Shown: positions 1 through 6,796 of the stretch, piece after piece
Position numbering within the stretch: the stretch's first letter is position 1
Layout of the letters: each line of letters starts with the position of its first letter
From: an uncultured Oscillibacter sp.
Lineage (GTDB): Bacteria; Bacillota; Clostridia; Oscillospirales; Oscillospiraceae
Direction of reading: 5' to 3'
Assembly (NCBI GenBank): GCA_946183175.1
Contig: CAMHBH010000019.1
Span: forward strand, 1 to 21,272
Length of the DNA: 21,272 bases
Made by a program: the position numbers and the translations under genes
Notes under the pieces: generated by a model
The model's input: the letters and a program-made list of their open reading frames with translations, nothing else
What the model was told of the DNA's origin: nothing
Databases searched by the model: none

Positions 1-389
1 TGCGCGATTTTCAGCGTGCTACCGCTACGGGACACAACGCACATCCAGTGTTGAGGCGTTCCGTAAAGGACATCGCCCGTTTTGATTGCGCTGGCCTTGG
101 TGTACTTGCTTCCGCTACGGAGGTTGTTACTGCCATAGACGTACTTGACGAAATCGGCGGCGTAGGCGCAACAGCCAATAGAGCCGTAGGTGGAAGTTTT
201 CGGCCTCTGGTAGTACCCCCATGAAATGCCGTTCTTCCAGCGGTTGTCCTTGATGAACTTGCTGATTTTCGTAGTCGGGGCGCTGTTCTTCTTCGCGGTA
301 GTCGCGGCGCTGGCGATAGGCGCGGCCATGCTCATGACAATGGCGAGCGTCATCATCAAAGCGAACAGTCTCTTGAACTTCTCTTTCAA
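1..389 (-). CDS. Secreted Cys/His hydrolase-like protein (CHAP/NlpC-like), 3' end beyond window
   Basis: This leftward frame starts at TTG (387-389) and is still open at the window edge, so 129 residues are visible. The start is set by an in-frame TGA four codons upstream and by a textbook signal peptide directly after it: basic KEKFKR, a hydrophobic stretch at residues 8-25, and an ASA cleavage site near residue 28. A Shine-Dalgarno-like AAAGGATGAGAG precedes it. The mature part has a cysteine pair at residues 73-74 in GCCAYAADFVKYVYG, then GDVLYG and QHWMCVV with His114. This order of Cys, hydrophobic helix, GDV and His resembles the papain-like NlpC/P60 and CHAP amidase folds. The family call is by motif shape only, and the third catalytic residue would lie outside the window. 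It could be a cell-wall amidase or peptidase, or a secreted protein of unknown role. Base composition is less GC-rich than the genes further right. Confidence 0.65.
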   Translation of the reverse strand, partial: MKEKFKRLFALMMTLAIVMSMAAPIASAATTAKKNSAPTTKISKFIKDNRWKNGISWGYYQRPKTSTYGSIGCCAYAADFVKYVYGSNNLRSGSKYTKASAIKTGDVLYGTPQHWMCVVSRSGSTLKIA

Positions 390-411
390 CTTAAACTCTC
401 ATCCTTTCTTA

Positions 412-439
412 GATATATCCGGTAGGTTTCAGCGTCCAA
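412..439 (-). promoter_or_regulatory. Possible promoter of the secreted protein gene
   Basis: On the minus strand TTGGAC (434-439) is followed after 16 nt by TATATC (412-417), about 25 nt upstream of the TTG start. Both boxes match the sigma-A consensus only partly, so this is a weak assignment. Confidence 0.3.
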
Positions 440-463
440 TTGAATGAGCATCCCTTTCCTTTC

Positions 464-480
464 TGTCCTATGACAGGACA
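464..480. promoter_or_regulatory. Palindromic operator-like site 1
   Basis: TGTCCT-ATGAC-AGGACA is a perfect inverted repeat with 6-bp arms and a 5-nt centre. It is the first of three sites sharing the pattern TGTCYT-N5-ARGACA. It lies nearest the leftward secreted protein gene and may control it. Confidence 0.6.
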
Positions 481-496
481 ACAGATTCCTTTTTTT

Positions 497-519
497 GGTT
501 GTCCTGTTATAGGACAACC
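497..519. promoter_or_regulatory. Palindromic operator-like site 2
   Basis: GGTTGTCCT-GTTAT-AGGACAACC is a perfect inverted repeat with 9-bp arms and a 5-nt centre, matching sites 1 and 3 in its core. It sits just upstream of an AT-rich -10-like element (TATTAT, 532-537) that precedes the XRE gene. Confidence 0.65.
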
Positions 520-545
520 TTCCACGGGCCATATTATACCCTGTC

Positions 546-568
546 TTTTGTCTTGTGTCAAGACAAAA
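546..568. promoter_or_regulatory. Palindromic operator-like site 3
   Basis: TTTTGTCTTG-TGT-CAAGACAAAA is a perfect inverted repeat with 10-bp arms; aligned to sites 1 and 2 it reads TTGTCTT-N5-AAGACAA. It lies between the -10-like element and the Shine-Dalgarno (AAAAGGAGG, 565-573) of the XRE gene and overlaps the latter. This is the expected place for an autorepression site. Confidence 0.65.
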
Positions 569-580
569 GGAGGATTTTTT

Positions 581-844
581 ATGGCAAGAATTATCGACGG
601 TTCCGAGATGAACCTCATCGGCTCCCGGCTTCGGGAACTGCGTATGGAACGGGGCTTCAGTCAACAGCGGTTGTCCGACAAACTGGAAACTATGGCGGTG
701 TATATCTGCCGTGGCTCCATTTCCCGGATTGAGGACAAACAGCGCACTGTCACGGATATCGAATTGTATGGACTGGCAAAGGCGTTGAATGTGCCTATGG
801 AAAGCCTGTTCGAGGCGGGAGACTTCGACAAACGGCTTGAATAA
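581..844 (+). CDS. XRE-family HTH transcriptional regulator (87 aa)
   Basis: This small protein is essentially one HTH_3/XRE DNA-binding domain. IGSRLRELRMERGFSQQRLS (from about residue 12) supplies helices 1-2, CRGSISRIEDKQRTVTDIEL holds the recognition helix, and LYGLAKALNVPMESLF closes the bundle. The ATG at 581 is chosen over upstream in-frame starts because AAAAGGAGG lies 7 nt before it; the longer frame would translate through the operator palindromes. Three palindromes of shared sequence lie immediately upstream, so it probably represses itself and perhaps the divergent secreted protein gene. No partner gene (antitoxin pair, integrase) is visible. The specific target is inference; the fold is clear. 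Confidence 0.88.
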   Translation: MARIIDGSEMNLIGSRLRELRMERGFSQQRLSDKLETMAVYICRGSISRIEDKQRTVTDIELYGLAKALNVPMESLFEAGDFDKRLE

Positions 845-907
845 TGCCTTTCCCGCACGACGTGGGCGGCCTTTCGACGTTCCTTCCGGAAAAGTCCCGG
901 GAACGGC

Positions 908-936
908 TTGTAATTTCCCGGCTGAGCTGTTATAAT
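908..936 (+). promoter_or_regulatory. Sigma-A promoter of the housekeeping run
   Basis: TTGTAA (908-913), a 17-nt spacer and a perfect TATAAT (931-936) lie 30 nt before the start of the site-2 protease gene. This marks the left boundary of the conserved chromosomal block. Confidence 0.8.
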
Positions 937-965
937 CAGGGCAATTTGCGAAACAGGAGCGTCTT

Positions 966-1610
966 ATGACCGTTTATTTACAAAATCTGCTAGAATCCCT
1001 CGATTTTACGTCCCTCCGCGCCGCGCTGATACGTGTCGCGGCGGTCGTGCTGTGCCTGAGCGTACACGAGAGCGCCCACGGCCTCGCGGCGCTCGCCCTC
1101 GGCGACCCTACCGCGCGCAATCTCCACAGGCTGTCGCTCAACCCCCTGCGGCATATCGACTGGCTCGGCCTTGCCATGATGTTCGTCGCGGGGTTCGGCT
1201 GGGCGAAACCCGTACCCGTAGACCCGCGCTACTTCCGGAATCCCAAATGGGGCATGGCCCTTACGTCACTGGCGGGCCCGGCGTCTAATTTTCTCTTGGC
1301 GCTGGCGTCGGTGCTTCTGGCGCGCGTATTCATAAACAATACTGCCCTGCTCCTGTTCTTCGGCTCTACGGTGCCGATATTGTCTCTGGGCCTGGGCGTG
1401 TTCAACCTGATACCGTTCCCGCCGCTGGACGGTTCGAAAGTCCTCGCGGCGCTCCTCCCCGACGCCCTCTATATTCGCTGGATGCGCTACGAACGCTTCG
1501 GAATGCTGATTCTGCTGGCGGTAATCTGGCTGGGGCTGGACGGGAATTTCATCAGCAACGCGGTGCTGTGGCTCTACAGGCCCCTGTTGGCGCTGTTGTT
1601 CGGACTGTGA
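966..1610 (+). CDS. Site-2 protease, M50 family (YwhC/YdiL-type membrane metalloprotease)
   Basis: This is an intramembrane zinc metalloprotease of the short M50 type that lacks a PDZ domain. The zinc-binding HESAH (residues 34-38, HExxH) sits in the first conserved membrane segment. The second signature NLIPFPPLDG (residues 147-156) supplies the third metal ligand Asp155. GPASN (104-108) between them is also conserved in the family. Hydrophobic segments cover most of the 214 residues, matching the family's usual 200-230. AGGAG precedes the ATG. It is first after a good promoter and 12 nt ahead of scpA, a gene order common in Clostridia. The natural substrate is unknown. Confidence 0.93.
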   Translation: MTVYLQNLLESLDFTSLRAALIRVAAVVLCLSVHESAHGLAALALGDPTARNLHRLSLNPLRHIDWLGLAMMFVAGFGWAKPVPVDPRYFRNPKWGMALTSLAGPASNFLLALASVLLARVFINNTALLLFFGSTVPILSLGLGVFNLIPFPPLDGSKVLAALLPDALYIRWMRYERFGMLILLAVIWLGLDGNFISNAVLWLYRPLLALLFGL

Positions 1611-1622
1611 AGGGCGGCGGAC

Positions 1623-2495
1623 ATGGAAAGCCCCGTATTCAAACTGGAAAAGGTCGTCCGCACGCGCAACGAGGAAATGCAGGACTTTGAAGGCCCCTTA
1701 GACCTGATTCTGTTCCTGCTCAGCCGGAACAAGATGGAAATTCAGGACATTTCGATTTCGCTGATTTGCGACCAGTACCTGGCCTGGATTGCACAGCGGC
1801 AGAGTATGGACTTGGAGGTAGCGAGCGAATTTATCACGATGGCCTCACAGTTGATGTACATTAAATCGCGGATGTTGCTTTCGATAGAGGACGAGGAAGC
1901 GCGGAACGAGATGGACGCGCTGATAGAATCGCTGGAGGAGCGGAAGCGCAACGAGAGCTACGCGGAAATCAAGGCAATGGCGGCGAAACTCGGGCCGCTG
2001 GGGGAATTCGGGCGGAACGTCCTGACGCGAGACCCGGAGCCGTTGGAGCGCGGCAAAGTCTACGAGTACAACCAGCGCCTGACGGACTTGAGCGCGGCGC
2101 TGGCCGAATTGCGAAGCCGTTCGGCACGGGCGTTGCCGTCGCCGGAGGCGGCCTTCCGCGACATCGTACAGCATGAGCCGTACCCCGTAGAGACGAAGGC
2201 CGAGGAACTCTTACGGCGTCTGCGGGAAGAGGGCGTTTTGAAGTGGTTCCGGGTCTTTTTCGGGTGCCGGAGCCGTAGCGAAATCGTGGCGACGTTCCTG
2301 GCGGTGCTGGAACTGTGCCGGGGGCGTATGATTCGCCTGTTCGGGCCGCGCGAGGACTATTCCGTAGAGGCCGTGGACGGCGAAAGCGCGACGGAAGTCG
2401 TAGAGGAACGCCCGGAGGCGGTGCCGGAGTTCGGGCCGCGCCGCGGACTGCGCCGCCGTAGACGTGAGCGCAACGCCGCCGCCGCGCCGCAATAA
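1623..2495 (+). CDS. scpA: Segregation and condensation protein ScpA
   Basis: ScpA is the kleisin subunit that bridges the two heads of the SMC dimer and recruits ScpB for chromosome condensation. The signature FEGPLDLILFLLSRNKMEI (residues 22-40) is the N-terminal SMC neck-binding region. The central part is long charged helices. A winged-helix-like SMC cap-binding domain (EELLRRLREEGVLKWF to GRMIRLF, about residues 195-240) follows. Length is 290 against the usual 240-260 because of a tail after residue 250 that ends in a basic RRGLRRRRRER stretch. The N-terminal extension VFKLEKVVRTRNEEMQD before FEGPLD is typical of Oscillospiraceae homologues, from memory. It starts 12 nt after the protease gene and is 29 nt ahead of scpB, so the pair is co-expressed. 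Confidence 0.96.
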   Translation: MESPVFKLEKVVRTRNEEMQDFEGPLDLILFLLSRNKMEIQDISISLICDQYLAWIAQRQSMDLEVASEFITMASQLMYIKSRMLLSIEDEEARNEMDALIESLEERKRNESYAEIKAMAAKLGPLGEFGRNVLTRDPEPLERGKVYEYNQRLTDLSAALAELRSRSARALPSPEAAFRDIVQHEPYPVETKAEELLRRLREEGVLKWFRVFFGCRSRSEIVATFLAVLELCRGRMIRLFGPREDYSVEAVDGESATEVVEERPEAVPEFGPRRGLRRRRRERNAAAAPQ

Positions 2496-2524
2496 CACGG
2501 GCGAATTGGAAAGGAGGCGGACGC

Positions 2525-3703
2525 GTGGACGAGAAGGAATTGGAATCGGCGGTTGAGGGCATTTTGTTCGCGTCCGGGGAGCCGCTTCACATAGAGCGCA
2601 TTTGTTTCGCGCTGTCGATAGAGCGCGCCGACGCCGAGCGAATCCTGCGCCGCCTACAGGACTACTACGCCTTTGAGCGTCGCGGAATGCGGCTGTTGCA
2701 GATGGAGAACCGCTGGCAGTTGTGCTCGTCCCCCGACCACGCCGACGCCATACGCAAGGCGTTTGAAATCCGCAAGCCCGCGAAGCTCAGTCAGCCGGCC
2801 TTGGAGGCCCTGACGATAATCGCCTACTACCAGCCCACGACGCGCGCCTATGTGGACAAGCTGCGCGGCGTCGACAGCGCCTATACGGTGGGGCTGTTGC
2901 TGGAACGGGGGCTAATTGAGACCTGCGGCAACTTGCAAGCGCCGGGGAGACCGTTGCTGTACAGGACGACGGAGAAATTTTTACGGTCGTTTCACATCAG
3001 CAGTCTGGACGAATTGCCGCCGCTGAACGAGGACGACATCCCGCCGCAACAGTTAAAAATAGAGGATATCGCGAAAGCGGACGCGCCGCAACCGCAAGCC
3101 GTCGCGGAGACGGATAGTGCCGACGAACCGCGAGGCGTTACGGAGACGGAGAGCGTCGACGAACCGCAAGCCGTCGAGGAACTGGAAAGCGCCGACGAAC
3201 CGCAAGCCGTCGAGGAACTGGAAAGCGTTGGCGAACTGCAAACTGTCGGGGAACCGGAGAGCACCGACGAACCGCAAACCGTCGCGGAGACGGAGAGCGT
3301 CGACGAGGCGGAGACGAGACCGCCGCCGCGCGAACTCATGACGGTATCGTATCCGCGACTGCTGGCGGCGAACCCCGTACCCGTACAGCACAAGCCCGCG
3401 CGGAAACCGTACCGTATGGCGGGGGCGTTCCGCACGCGCCGGACACGCCCCGTACGCAAACGCCGCAAAGTACGGAGAATCGCACGGCCCCGCCGCGCGT
3501 CCCCGGAAGTCCCCGACGTGTCCGGCACACGCTCCCCGGAAGTCTCCGACGTGTCGCCGGAAGTCCCCGCCGCGCCCGATACTTTTCCCCCGGGAGTTTC
3601 CGCCGCGCCCGACACGCGCCCGCCGCGCGGTAAAACAGTGAGGAGGTGTTTGCATTGCCTGCTCTGTGGGTGCTGGCTGTCGTGGCCCTTCTGCTCGTTC
3701 TGA
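2525..3703 (+). CDS. scpB: Segregation and condensation protein ScpB with long repetitive C-terminal tail
   Basis: Residues 1-165 are a normal ScpB: two winged helices, with ESAVEGILFASGEPL at residues 7-21 and SQPALEALTIIAYYQP at 89-104. ScpB dimers bind ScpA in the SMC complex. AAGGAGG lies just upstream of the start. The family is usually 170-200 residues, but this frame runs to 392. Residues 192-263 are six degenerate 12-residue acidic repeats of type AVEELESADEPQ. Residues 290-325 are strongly basic (RTRRTRPVRKRRKVRR), and 326-367 are Ser/Pro/Val repeats (SPEVPDVS). The last 24 residues are Cys-rich and lie in the 49 nt shared with the next gene. The tail keeps the same codon style as its surroundings, so it is probably translated. 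Its function is unknown; acidic and basic blocks could bind DNA or partners. Confidence 0.93.
   Translation: MDEKELESAVEGILFASGEPLHIERICFALSIERADAERILRRLQDYYAFERRGMRLLQMENRWQLCSSPDHADAIRKAFEIRKPAKLSQPALEALTIIAYYQPTTRAYVDKLRGVDSAYTVGLLLERGLIETCGNLQAPGRPLLYRTTEKFLRSFHISSLDELPPLNEDDIPPQQLKIEDIAKADAPQPQAVAETDSADEPRGVTETESVDEPQAVEELESADEPQAVEELESVGELQTVGEPESTDEPQTVAETESVDEAETRPPPRELMTVSYPRLLAANPVPVQHKPARKPYRMAGAFRTRRTRPVRKRRKVRRIARPRRASPEVPDVSGTRSPEVSDVSPEVPAAPDTFPPGVSAAPDTRPPRGKTVRRCLHCLLCGCWLSWPFCSF
3098..3313 (+). repeat. In-frame 36-bp tandem repeats in scpB
   Basis: Six degenerate copies of a 36-bp unit each encode 12 residues of the type AVEELESADEPQ. The two central copies are nearly identical at DNA level. 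In-frame unit length suggests expansion by replication slippage under coding constraint. Confidence 0.85.
3641..3646 (+). promoter_or_regulatory. Shine-Dalgarno that fixes the DUF2953 start
   Basis: A perfect AGGAGG lies 8 nt before TTG at 3655. The earlier in-frame GTG at 3646 overlaps this element and cannot be its start, so the next gene begins at TTG. Confidence 0.75.
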
Positions 3704-4254
3704 TACTCTCCATACGTCTGCGGGTGGTCTTCACCGCAAAGGATGATAACTTGACACTCGAAGTCCGCGCGGCGTTTTTCCGGTACCGCGTCCTGCCCCC
3801 GCCCGAAGAGAAACCTTCCAGGAAAAAGAAGAAACCCGCGCCCGAAAAGCCCAAAGAGCCCGCCCCAACACGAACAGTCACGGAGACCGTACAACGCCTT
3901 TTGGCGCTCTTAGACCGCTTCTGGGAACCTGTAACGGGGGTGTTGCGCAACATCCGGGGCGAAATCCGCGTCGACCCTCTGACCGTACACGTCACCTACG
4001 GCGGGCGCGACGAACCCGCCGACGCCGCGATACTCTGCGGTAATACGCTGGCGGCTGTCTGGGCGGTCATGCCCGTACTTGAAACGCTGTGCCGGATTCC
4101 GAGGCCGCGTATCACCGTCGACACCGATTTCGACGCGCCGAACAACGTGCGCCTCGACGCCCAAATCGGCCTGACGTTGCGCGTCTGGGCCCTGTTGGTA
4201 TCCCTGCGCCCCCTGCTTGTACTTCTCCGGAAACAAACTCCGAAACAGCAGTAA
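3655..4254 (+). CDS. DUF2953 membrane-anchored protein (YtfI-like)
   Basis: This 199-residue protein has one N-terminal membrane helix (about residues 3-20, PALWVLAVVALLLVL). A Lys/Pro-rich linker follows (EEKPSRKKKKPAPEKPKEP, about 48-66), then a compact domain containing GEIRVDPLTVHVTYGGRDE and PRITVDTDFDAPN. These late motifs and the position directly before gerW/ytfJ fit DUF2953, which accompanies ytfJ in sporulating Firmicutes. The biochemical role is not known. The start is TTG, set by AGGAGG at 3641-3646, and it overlaps the scpB reading frame by 49 nt in another frame. The overlap suggests translational coupling to scpB. Confidence 0.83.
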   Translation: MPALWVLAVVALLLVLILSIRLRVVFTAKDDNLTLEVRAAFFRYRVLPPPEEKPSRKKKKPAPEKPKEPAPTRTVTETVQRLLALLDRFWEPVTGVLRNIRGEIRVDPLTVHVTYGGRDEPADAAILCGNTLAAVWAVMPVLETLCRIPRPRITVDTDFDAPNNVRLDAQIGLTLRVWALLVSLRPLLVLLRKQTPKQQ

Positions 4255-4272
4255 CGGAAAGGACGGATTTTC

Positions 4273-4677
4273 ATGGAAAAAAATAACTCGCTGAATGAAC
4301 TCATGCGCGCCACCCTCGAACGCGTCCGGGAAATGGCCGATGTCAATACGATTGTCGGCAAGCCCATCACGACGCCCGACGGCGTGACGCTCATTCCAAT
4401 ATCCCGCGTGAGTTTCGGCTTCGGGAGCGGCGGCGGTACCTACGGCAAAACCTCCGACGGCTTCGCCGGGGGCGGCGCGGCGGGCGTGAAAATTGACCCG
4501 GTGGCGTTCCTGACCGTCCGCGACGGTATCACGCGCGTTTTGCCCGTCGCCGCGCCGCCCATGAATACCGTCGACCGTGTCGTCGACGCCGTGCCCGATA
4601 TTATGACAAGAGTGGAAAATTATTTCGACAAGAATCACGAGCGCAACGCCCGCGAACAGGAAACGGAAACCGAATAA
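4273..4677 (+). CDS. ytfJ: GerW/YtfJ family sporulation protein
   Basis: This 134-residue protein has the family hallmarks: VREMADVNTIVGKPITTPDG near the N-terminus, then IPISRVSFGFGSGGG and a Gly-rich turn (GFAGGGAAGVKIDPVAFL). In Bacillus the homologue is made during sporulation and is needed for normal spore germination. It indicates that this organism is, or descends from, a spore former. A good GGAAAGGA sits before the ATG. The gene lies 18 nt after DUF2953 and 31 nt before the carboxypeptidase gene. Confidence 0.93.
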   Translation: MEKNNSLNELMRATLERVREMADVNTIVGKPITTPDGVTLIPISRVSFGFGSGGGTYGKTSDGFAGGGAAGVKIDPVAFLTVRDGITRVLPVAAPPMNTVDRVVDAVPDIMTRVENYFDKNHERNAREQETETE

Positions 4678-4708
4678 CGGGGTATAATGACACTCGAGGT
4701 GAAATTTC

Positions 4709-6082
4709 ATGACCAAAACACCCGTAAGCCGTATTCTGACGCTGATACTGTTGCTGTCGCTGCTGCCGCTGACGCCCCCGGCGCGCGCCCTGGAGACTTC
4801 CGCCACCGCCGCGATTCTCGTCGACGCCTCCACGGGACAAGTCCTCTACGAGAAGAACCCCGACAAGCAAATGCTCATTGCGAGTACGACGAAAATCATG
4901 ACCGCGCTCGTGGCGCTCCGCGACGGCAAATTAACGGACACCGTGACCGTAAGCCGGAACGCCGCCGCGACGGAAGGCTCGTCGATGTACCTGAAGGCCG
5001 GGGAGACGCTGACGCTTGAATCGTTGATGTACGGCCTCATGCTCTCGTCGGGCAACGACGCCGCCGTCGCGATTGCGGAACACGTCGCGGGGAGCGTGTC
5101 GGCGTTCGCGGCGCGCATGAACGAAACGGCCCGCGATTTGGAGATGTGGCACAGTTCTTTCGCCAACCCGCACGGCCTGAACCACCCCGACCACTATTCG
5201 ACGGCCCGCGATATGGCCAAACTCGCCAACGCCGCCATGAATAACGAGACGTTGCGCCGGATTACCTCTACGCGTACCGTCACGCTGGCGGGGCGGAGTA
5301 TGAAGAACCACAACAAATTGCTGTGGTCGCTGGAGGGCTGTATCGGCCTGAAGACCGGCTACACGAAGGCGGCGGGGCGCACGCTCGTGACCTGTTGCGA
5401 ACGGGGCGGGCGGCGGCTGATTGCCGTCACGCTCAAGGACGGCGACGACTGGAACGACCACCGGAAAATGTACGAGTACGGCTTCTCGACGCCGTGGGAA
5501 CCCGTCCCGGCGGAACCCGAAATCGCATGGCCCGCGCCGCGTACAACCGAACCCGCGCCCGTCACGTCGGCGCGCAATCTGACGGTGATGGGGAATTTCC
5601 TCGGCGAAGTCCCGGTAGCGGGCGGGCGCTGGTCTACGGTGCCGCTGATTGCCGGGACGACCCTCGGCGTACAGGCCCCCTACGGCGCGGACGTGCAAAT
5701 CAGTATCGAACTCGACAGGCCGCTCGCGGCCCCGCTGGCCTTGGGAAGCAAGGCGGGCGTGGCGGTGTTCTACGTCGACGGCGCGGAGTGGGGACGCGTG
5801 GACGCGCTGTGTGGGGAGGAAGTCCCGGTAGCGCTGGAGGCCGCCGCCGCGCCGCCCTCGGAACAACAGCTCTACGAACTCGAACAGGCCCCGGAGGCTA
5901 TGCGGGAGTACGGCTACGAACTCGAACAGGCGGCGGCGTGGGGGCAGTCCTACGGCAACGCAAACCCCTATACGTGGGAACAGGCCCCCGCCGCGCTTGT
6001 ACAGTCTGCTAATGTGCCTGTAGCGTCTCCCGCCGCGCAAGACCCCTACGCATGGGAACGCCTCCCGGCGCTGTTTGGCTGA
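4709..6082 (+). CDS. D-alanyl-D-alanine carboxypeptidase (S11 family, DacF/DacB type)
   Basis: This penicillin-binding protein trims the terminal D-Ala of peptidoglycan pentapeptides outside the cell. A signal peptide occupies about residues 1-27 and ends PPARA. The catalytic triad motifs are S59-T-T-K62 (SxxK), S114-G-N116 (SxN) and K215-T-G217 (KTG). A PBP5 C-terminal beta domain spans about 285-375 (LTVMGNFLGEVPVAGG). The last 70 residues are odd: four copies of a Tyr-x-Leu/Trp-Glu-Gln/Arg motif (YELEQAP, YELEQAA, YTWEQAP, YAWERLP) in place of the usual amphipathic or transmembrane anchor. Its place between ytfJ and rluB matches the sporulation carboxypeptidase of other Firmicutes, but spmA/spmB are absent here. 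GAGGTG lies before the ATG; a TATAAT at 4683-4688 lacks a credible -35. Confidence 0.94.
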   Translation: MTKTPVSRILTLILLLSLLPLTPPARALETSATAAILVDASTGQVLYEKNPDKQMLIASTTKIMTALVALRDGKLTDTVTVSRNAAATEGSSMYLKAGETLTLESLMYGLMLSSGNDAAVAIAEHVAGSVSAFAARMNETARDLEMWHSSFANPHGLNHPDHYSTARDMAKLANAAMNNETLRRITSTRTVTLAGRSMKNHNKLLWSLEGCIGLKTGYTKAAGRTLVTCCERGGRRLIAVTLKDGDDWNDHRKMYEYGFSTPWEPVPAEPEIAWPAPRTTEPAPVTSARNLTVMGNFLGEVPVAGGRWSTVPLIAGTTLGVQAPYGADVQISIELDRPLAAPLALGSKAGVAVFYVDGAEWGRVDALCGEEVPVALEAAAAPPSEQQLYELEQAPEAMREYGYELEQAAAWGQSYGNANPYTWEQAPAALVQSANVPVASPAAQDPYAWERLPALFG

Positions 6083-6083
6083 C

Positions 6084-6794
6084 ATGGAGACGCGCATACA
6101 AAAGTTACTCGGCGGGGTGTGCTCGCGCCGGACGGCGGAGGCGTGGATTGCCGCCGGACGCGTGACGGTCAACGGACGCCCCGCCGCCCTCGGACAACGT
6201 GCCGACCCCGAACGCGATACCATCCTGCTGGACGGAAAGCCCCTGCCGCGCCCGGAATCGGCGGTCGTCCTGATGTTGAACAAACCCCCGGGCTACGTCT
6301 CGACCATGCGCGACACCCACGGGCGGCCCACCGTCGCCGAACTCGTCCGCGACTGCGGCGCGCGCGTGTTCCCCGTCGGGCGGCTCGACTTCCAGTCGGA
6401 GGGACTGCTTCTCATGACCAACGACGGGGAACTGTCGTTCCGGCTGACACACCCGGCGAACGAAGTCGAGAAGGCCTACGAAGTGACGGTATCCGGCGAC
6501 TTGTCGCAAGTGGCCGAACGCCTCGCGGCGGTGCGTACCCTCGACGGCGGCGAGACGATTCGCCCCGCGACGGTGTCGCTGTTGCGGACTGCGCACGGGC
6601 GCGCCGTGCTGTCGGTGACGATTCACGAGGGCAAGAAGCGGCAAATTCGCCGTATGTGTACGGCTTGCGGCTTACGCGTCACGCGCCTGCGCCGGGTACG
6701 CGAACACAGTCTCGAATTGGGCGGACTGCCGCCGGGTAAGTGGCGGCGGCTGACTGCGGAAGAAGTCGCCGCGCTCGGCGCGGGGAGGGATTAG
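6084..6794 (+). CDS. rluB: rRNA pseudouridine synthase, RsuA/RluB family
   Basis: This enzyme isomerises a specific uridine of ribosomal RNA to pseudouridine; RluB acts on 23S rRNA. An S4 RNA-binding domain comes first (RIQKLLGGVCSRRTAEAWI, residues 4-22). The catalytic domain follows, with FPVGRLDFQSEGLLLMTNDG holding the nucleophile Asp102 and KKRQIRRMC at the family's third motif. At 236 residues it has normal length. The ATG at 6084 is chosen; it begins 1 nt after the carboxypeptidase stop, so translation is probably coupled. A TTG three codons upstream is also possible. Gene neighbourhood with scpAB supports RluB over RsuA or RluE. Confidence 0.92.
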   Translation: METRIQKLLGGVCSRRTAEAWIAAGRVTVNGRPAALGQRADPERDTILLDGKPLPRPESAVVLMLNKPPGYVSTMRDTHGRPTVAELVRDCGARVFPVGRLDFQSEGLLLMTNDGELSFRLTHPANEVEKAYEVTVSGDLSQVAERLAAVRTLDGGETIRPATVSLLRTAHGRAVLSVTIHEGKKRQIRRMCTACGLRVTRLRRVREHSLELGGLPPGKWRRLTAEEVAALGAGRD

Positions 6795-6796
6795 CG

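Noticed and set aside
845..907. Hairpin CGTTCC...GGAACG after the XRE gene as a terminator
   Set aside because: The stem is short with a 16-nt loop and no T-run follows it.
3098..3313. 36-bp periodic repeats as a CRISPR array
   Set aside because: Units are contiguous and in frame inside scpB with no unique spacers, and no cas genes are nearby.
2992..3995. Leftward open frames opposite scpB and DUF2953
   Set aside because: Their repeats are mirror images of the ScpB repeats, there is no ribosome site, and two recognisable families occupy the plus strand.
4683..4688. Perfect TATAAT before the first carboxypeptidase gene
   Set aside because: The -35 position (GAAACG) has no resemblance to TTGACA and there is no extended -10, so I do not call a promoter.
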